From Nitrososphaerota archaeon (GTDB lineage Archaea > Thermoproteota > Nitrososphaeria > Nitrososphaerales > CADDZS01): a stretch of DNA of 6,039 nucleotides. The DNA lies in NCBI GenBank assembly GCA_027886795.1, contig JAPCJU010000080.1, positions 1-6,039 on the forward strand. Reading direction: 5' to 3'. The translations under genes were made by a program, and so were the position numbers. Below, piece after piece: positions 5,481 through 6,039 of this stretch; positions within the stretch are counted from its first letter, which is position 1; each line of letters starts with the position of its first letter. Under the pieces are notes generated by a model. It worked only from the letters and a program-made list of their open reading frames with translations, did no database searches and was not told the origin of the DNA.

Positions 5481-6039
5481 ATGATTTCGATTGCGATACC
5501 GGATTCCATGTTCCTGGACGACGATACTCTCAGGGAGAAAACTGTGAAAGTTGGACTCGTTGCGCGGGCAGCCGCAATTTTTGGGATAGAGCGAATTTAC
5601 ATTTACAGAGACTCGAAAAAAAACCATGAAGCCGATTATGAAGTCTCAAAGATAATCTTCGAATATGCAGAGACTCCACAATATTTGAGAAAACGAATCT
5701 ATGGAAGGAGAAAGGAATTGGAATTCGCGGGGCTTTTGCCTCCGCTAAGAATACCGTCGCACATGCGAGAATCCATTCCAAAATTAGATGAAACAAGGGA
5801 GGCAGTTATAGTGTTGCAGAATGGAGAATTGATGGCCGATATTGGTACTAGAGAACTTGCCCTAATTGAGGGAAGAGCACAAGAAGGAAAAAGGGCAGCG
5901 ATAAAGGTTCTGTCGCTAAATCCTCTCAAGGTAGCCGTAATCCAGAGGCCAGTTGATGTGTACTGGGGTTACGAGATTAGGCGCGCTCCGTCTTTGGGGC
6001 GATTTCTCAAGAGCGCCAATTTCGAGCTCACAATTCTGA
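5481..6039 (+). CDS. SPOUT-class RNA methyltransferase (MTH1 / C9orf114 family), 3' end outside window
   Basis: This is the first 186 codons of a knotted SAM-dependent RNA methyltransferase of the SPOUT superfamily, the family of Methanothermobacter MTH1 and human C9orf114 (SPOUT1), for which uridine N3 methylation has been proposed. Residues 1-45 carry the opening strand and helix (ISIAIPDSMF, LREKTVKVGLVARAAAIF, ERIYIYRD). Then come the hallmarks TPQYLRKR and GLLPPLRIP (about 65-92). Residues about 98-165 look like the inserted OB-like beta domain, and VYWGYEIRR (about 163-171) is the conserved return to the methyltransferase fold. The C-terminal knot and SAM site are not visible. The TGA in the last three bases is out of frame, so the gene is still open at the edge; family members are about 260-280 residues. 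ATG 5481 follows AAAGGAG. In many archaea this gene sits just before rpl3, so a ribosomal protein cluster may follow. Confidence 0.9.
   Translation, partial: MISIAIPDSMFLDDDTLREKTVKVGLVARAAAIFGIERIYIYRDSKKNHEADYEVSKIIFEYAETPQYLRKRIYGRRKELEFAGLLPPLRIPSHMRESIPKLDETREAVIVLQNGELMADIGTRELALIEGRAQEGKRAAIKVLSLNPLKVAVIQRPVDVYWGYEIRRAPSLGRFLKSANFELTIL

Overview
The window reads as ordinary, gene-dense archaeal chromosome, most likely from the Nitrososphaeria (Thaumarchaeota) or a close TACK relative. Four things support this. There is a ribosomal protein S26e gene, a family found in eukaryotes and TACK archaea but generally not in Euryarchaeota or bacteria. There is a full-length threonyl-tRNA synthetase with the archaeal-type N-terminal editing domain. 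There is an archaetidylinositol-phosphate-synthase-like lipid enzyme. The promoters are TATA-like (box A). The narrower placement in Nitrososphaeria rests on remembered resemblance of several proteins and was not checked by a search. Base composition looks moderate (a little under 50% GC by eye) and even throughout, with no mobile element, tRNA, rRNA or CRISPR array seen.

Layout from left to right: an unrecognised 65-residue charged protein (+, 1-198); a 67-residue two-helix membrane protein (+, 291-494); ribosomal protein S26e (+, 634-912) with a box A and a 6-bp inverted repeat just before its start; a convergent gene for a CDP-alcohol phosphatidyltransferase, probably archaetidylinositol phosphate synthase (-, 1072-1647). 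A divergent promoter region follows, and then three + strand genes: a 68-residue Cys/His putative zinc protein (1762-1968), threonyl-tRNA synthetase (2011-3918) and a PfkB-family sugar kinase (3997-4935). The kinase meets a PDCD5-like DNA-binding protein (-, 4936-5385) stop codon to stop codon with no base between them. A second divergent promoter region leads to a SPOUT-class RNA methyltransferase (+, 5481 onward) that runs off the right edge. All intergenic stretches are under 170 bases.

The dominant theme is translation and information processing (S26e, ThrRS, SPOUT methyltransferase, PDCD5-like protein). A possible secondary theme is inositol lipid metabolism: the lipid synthase uses an inositol phosphate, and the PfkB kinase has a segment that resembles plant and archaeal myo-inositol kinases. 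That link is an inference. Three neighbouring genes (lipid synthase, zinc protein, thrS) appear to start at TTG.

I found no clearly novel multi-gene system. The points most worth checking are the kinase/lipid-synthase connection, the zero-gap convergent gene ends, the divergent PDCD5-like protein, the small zinc protein beside thrS, and the dyad at the S26e start.
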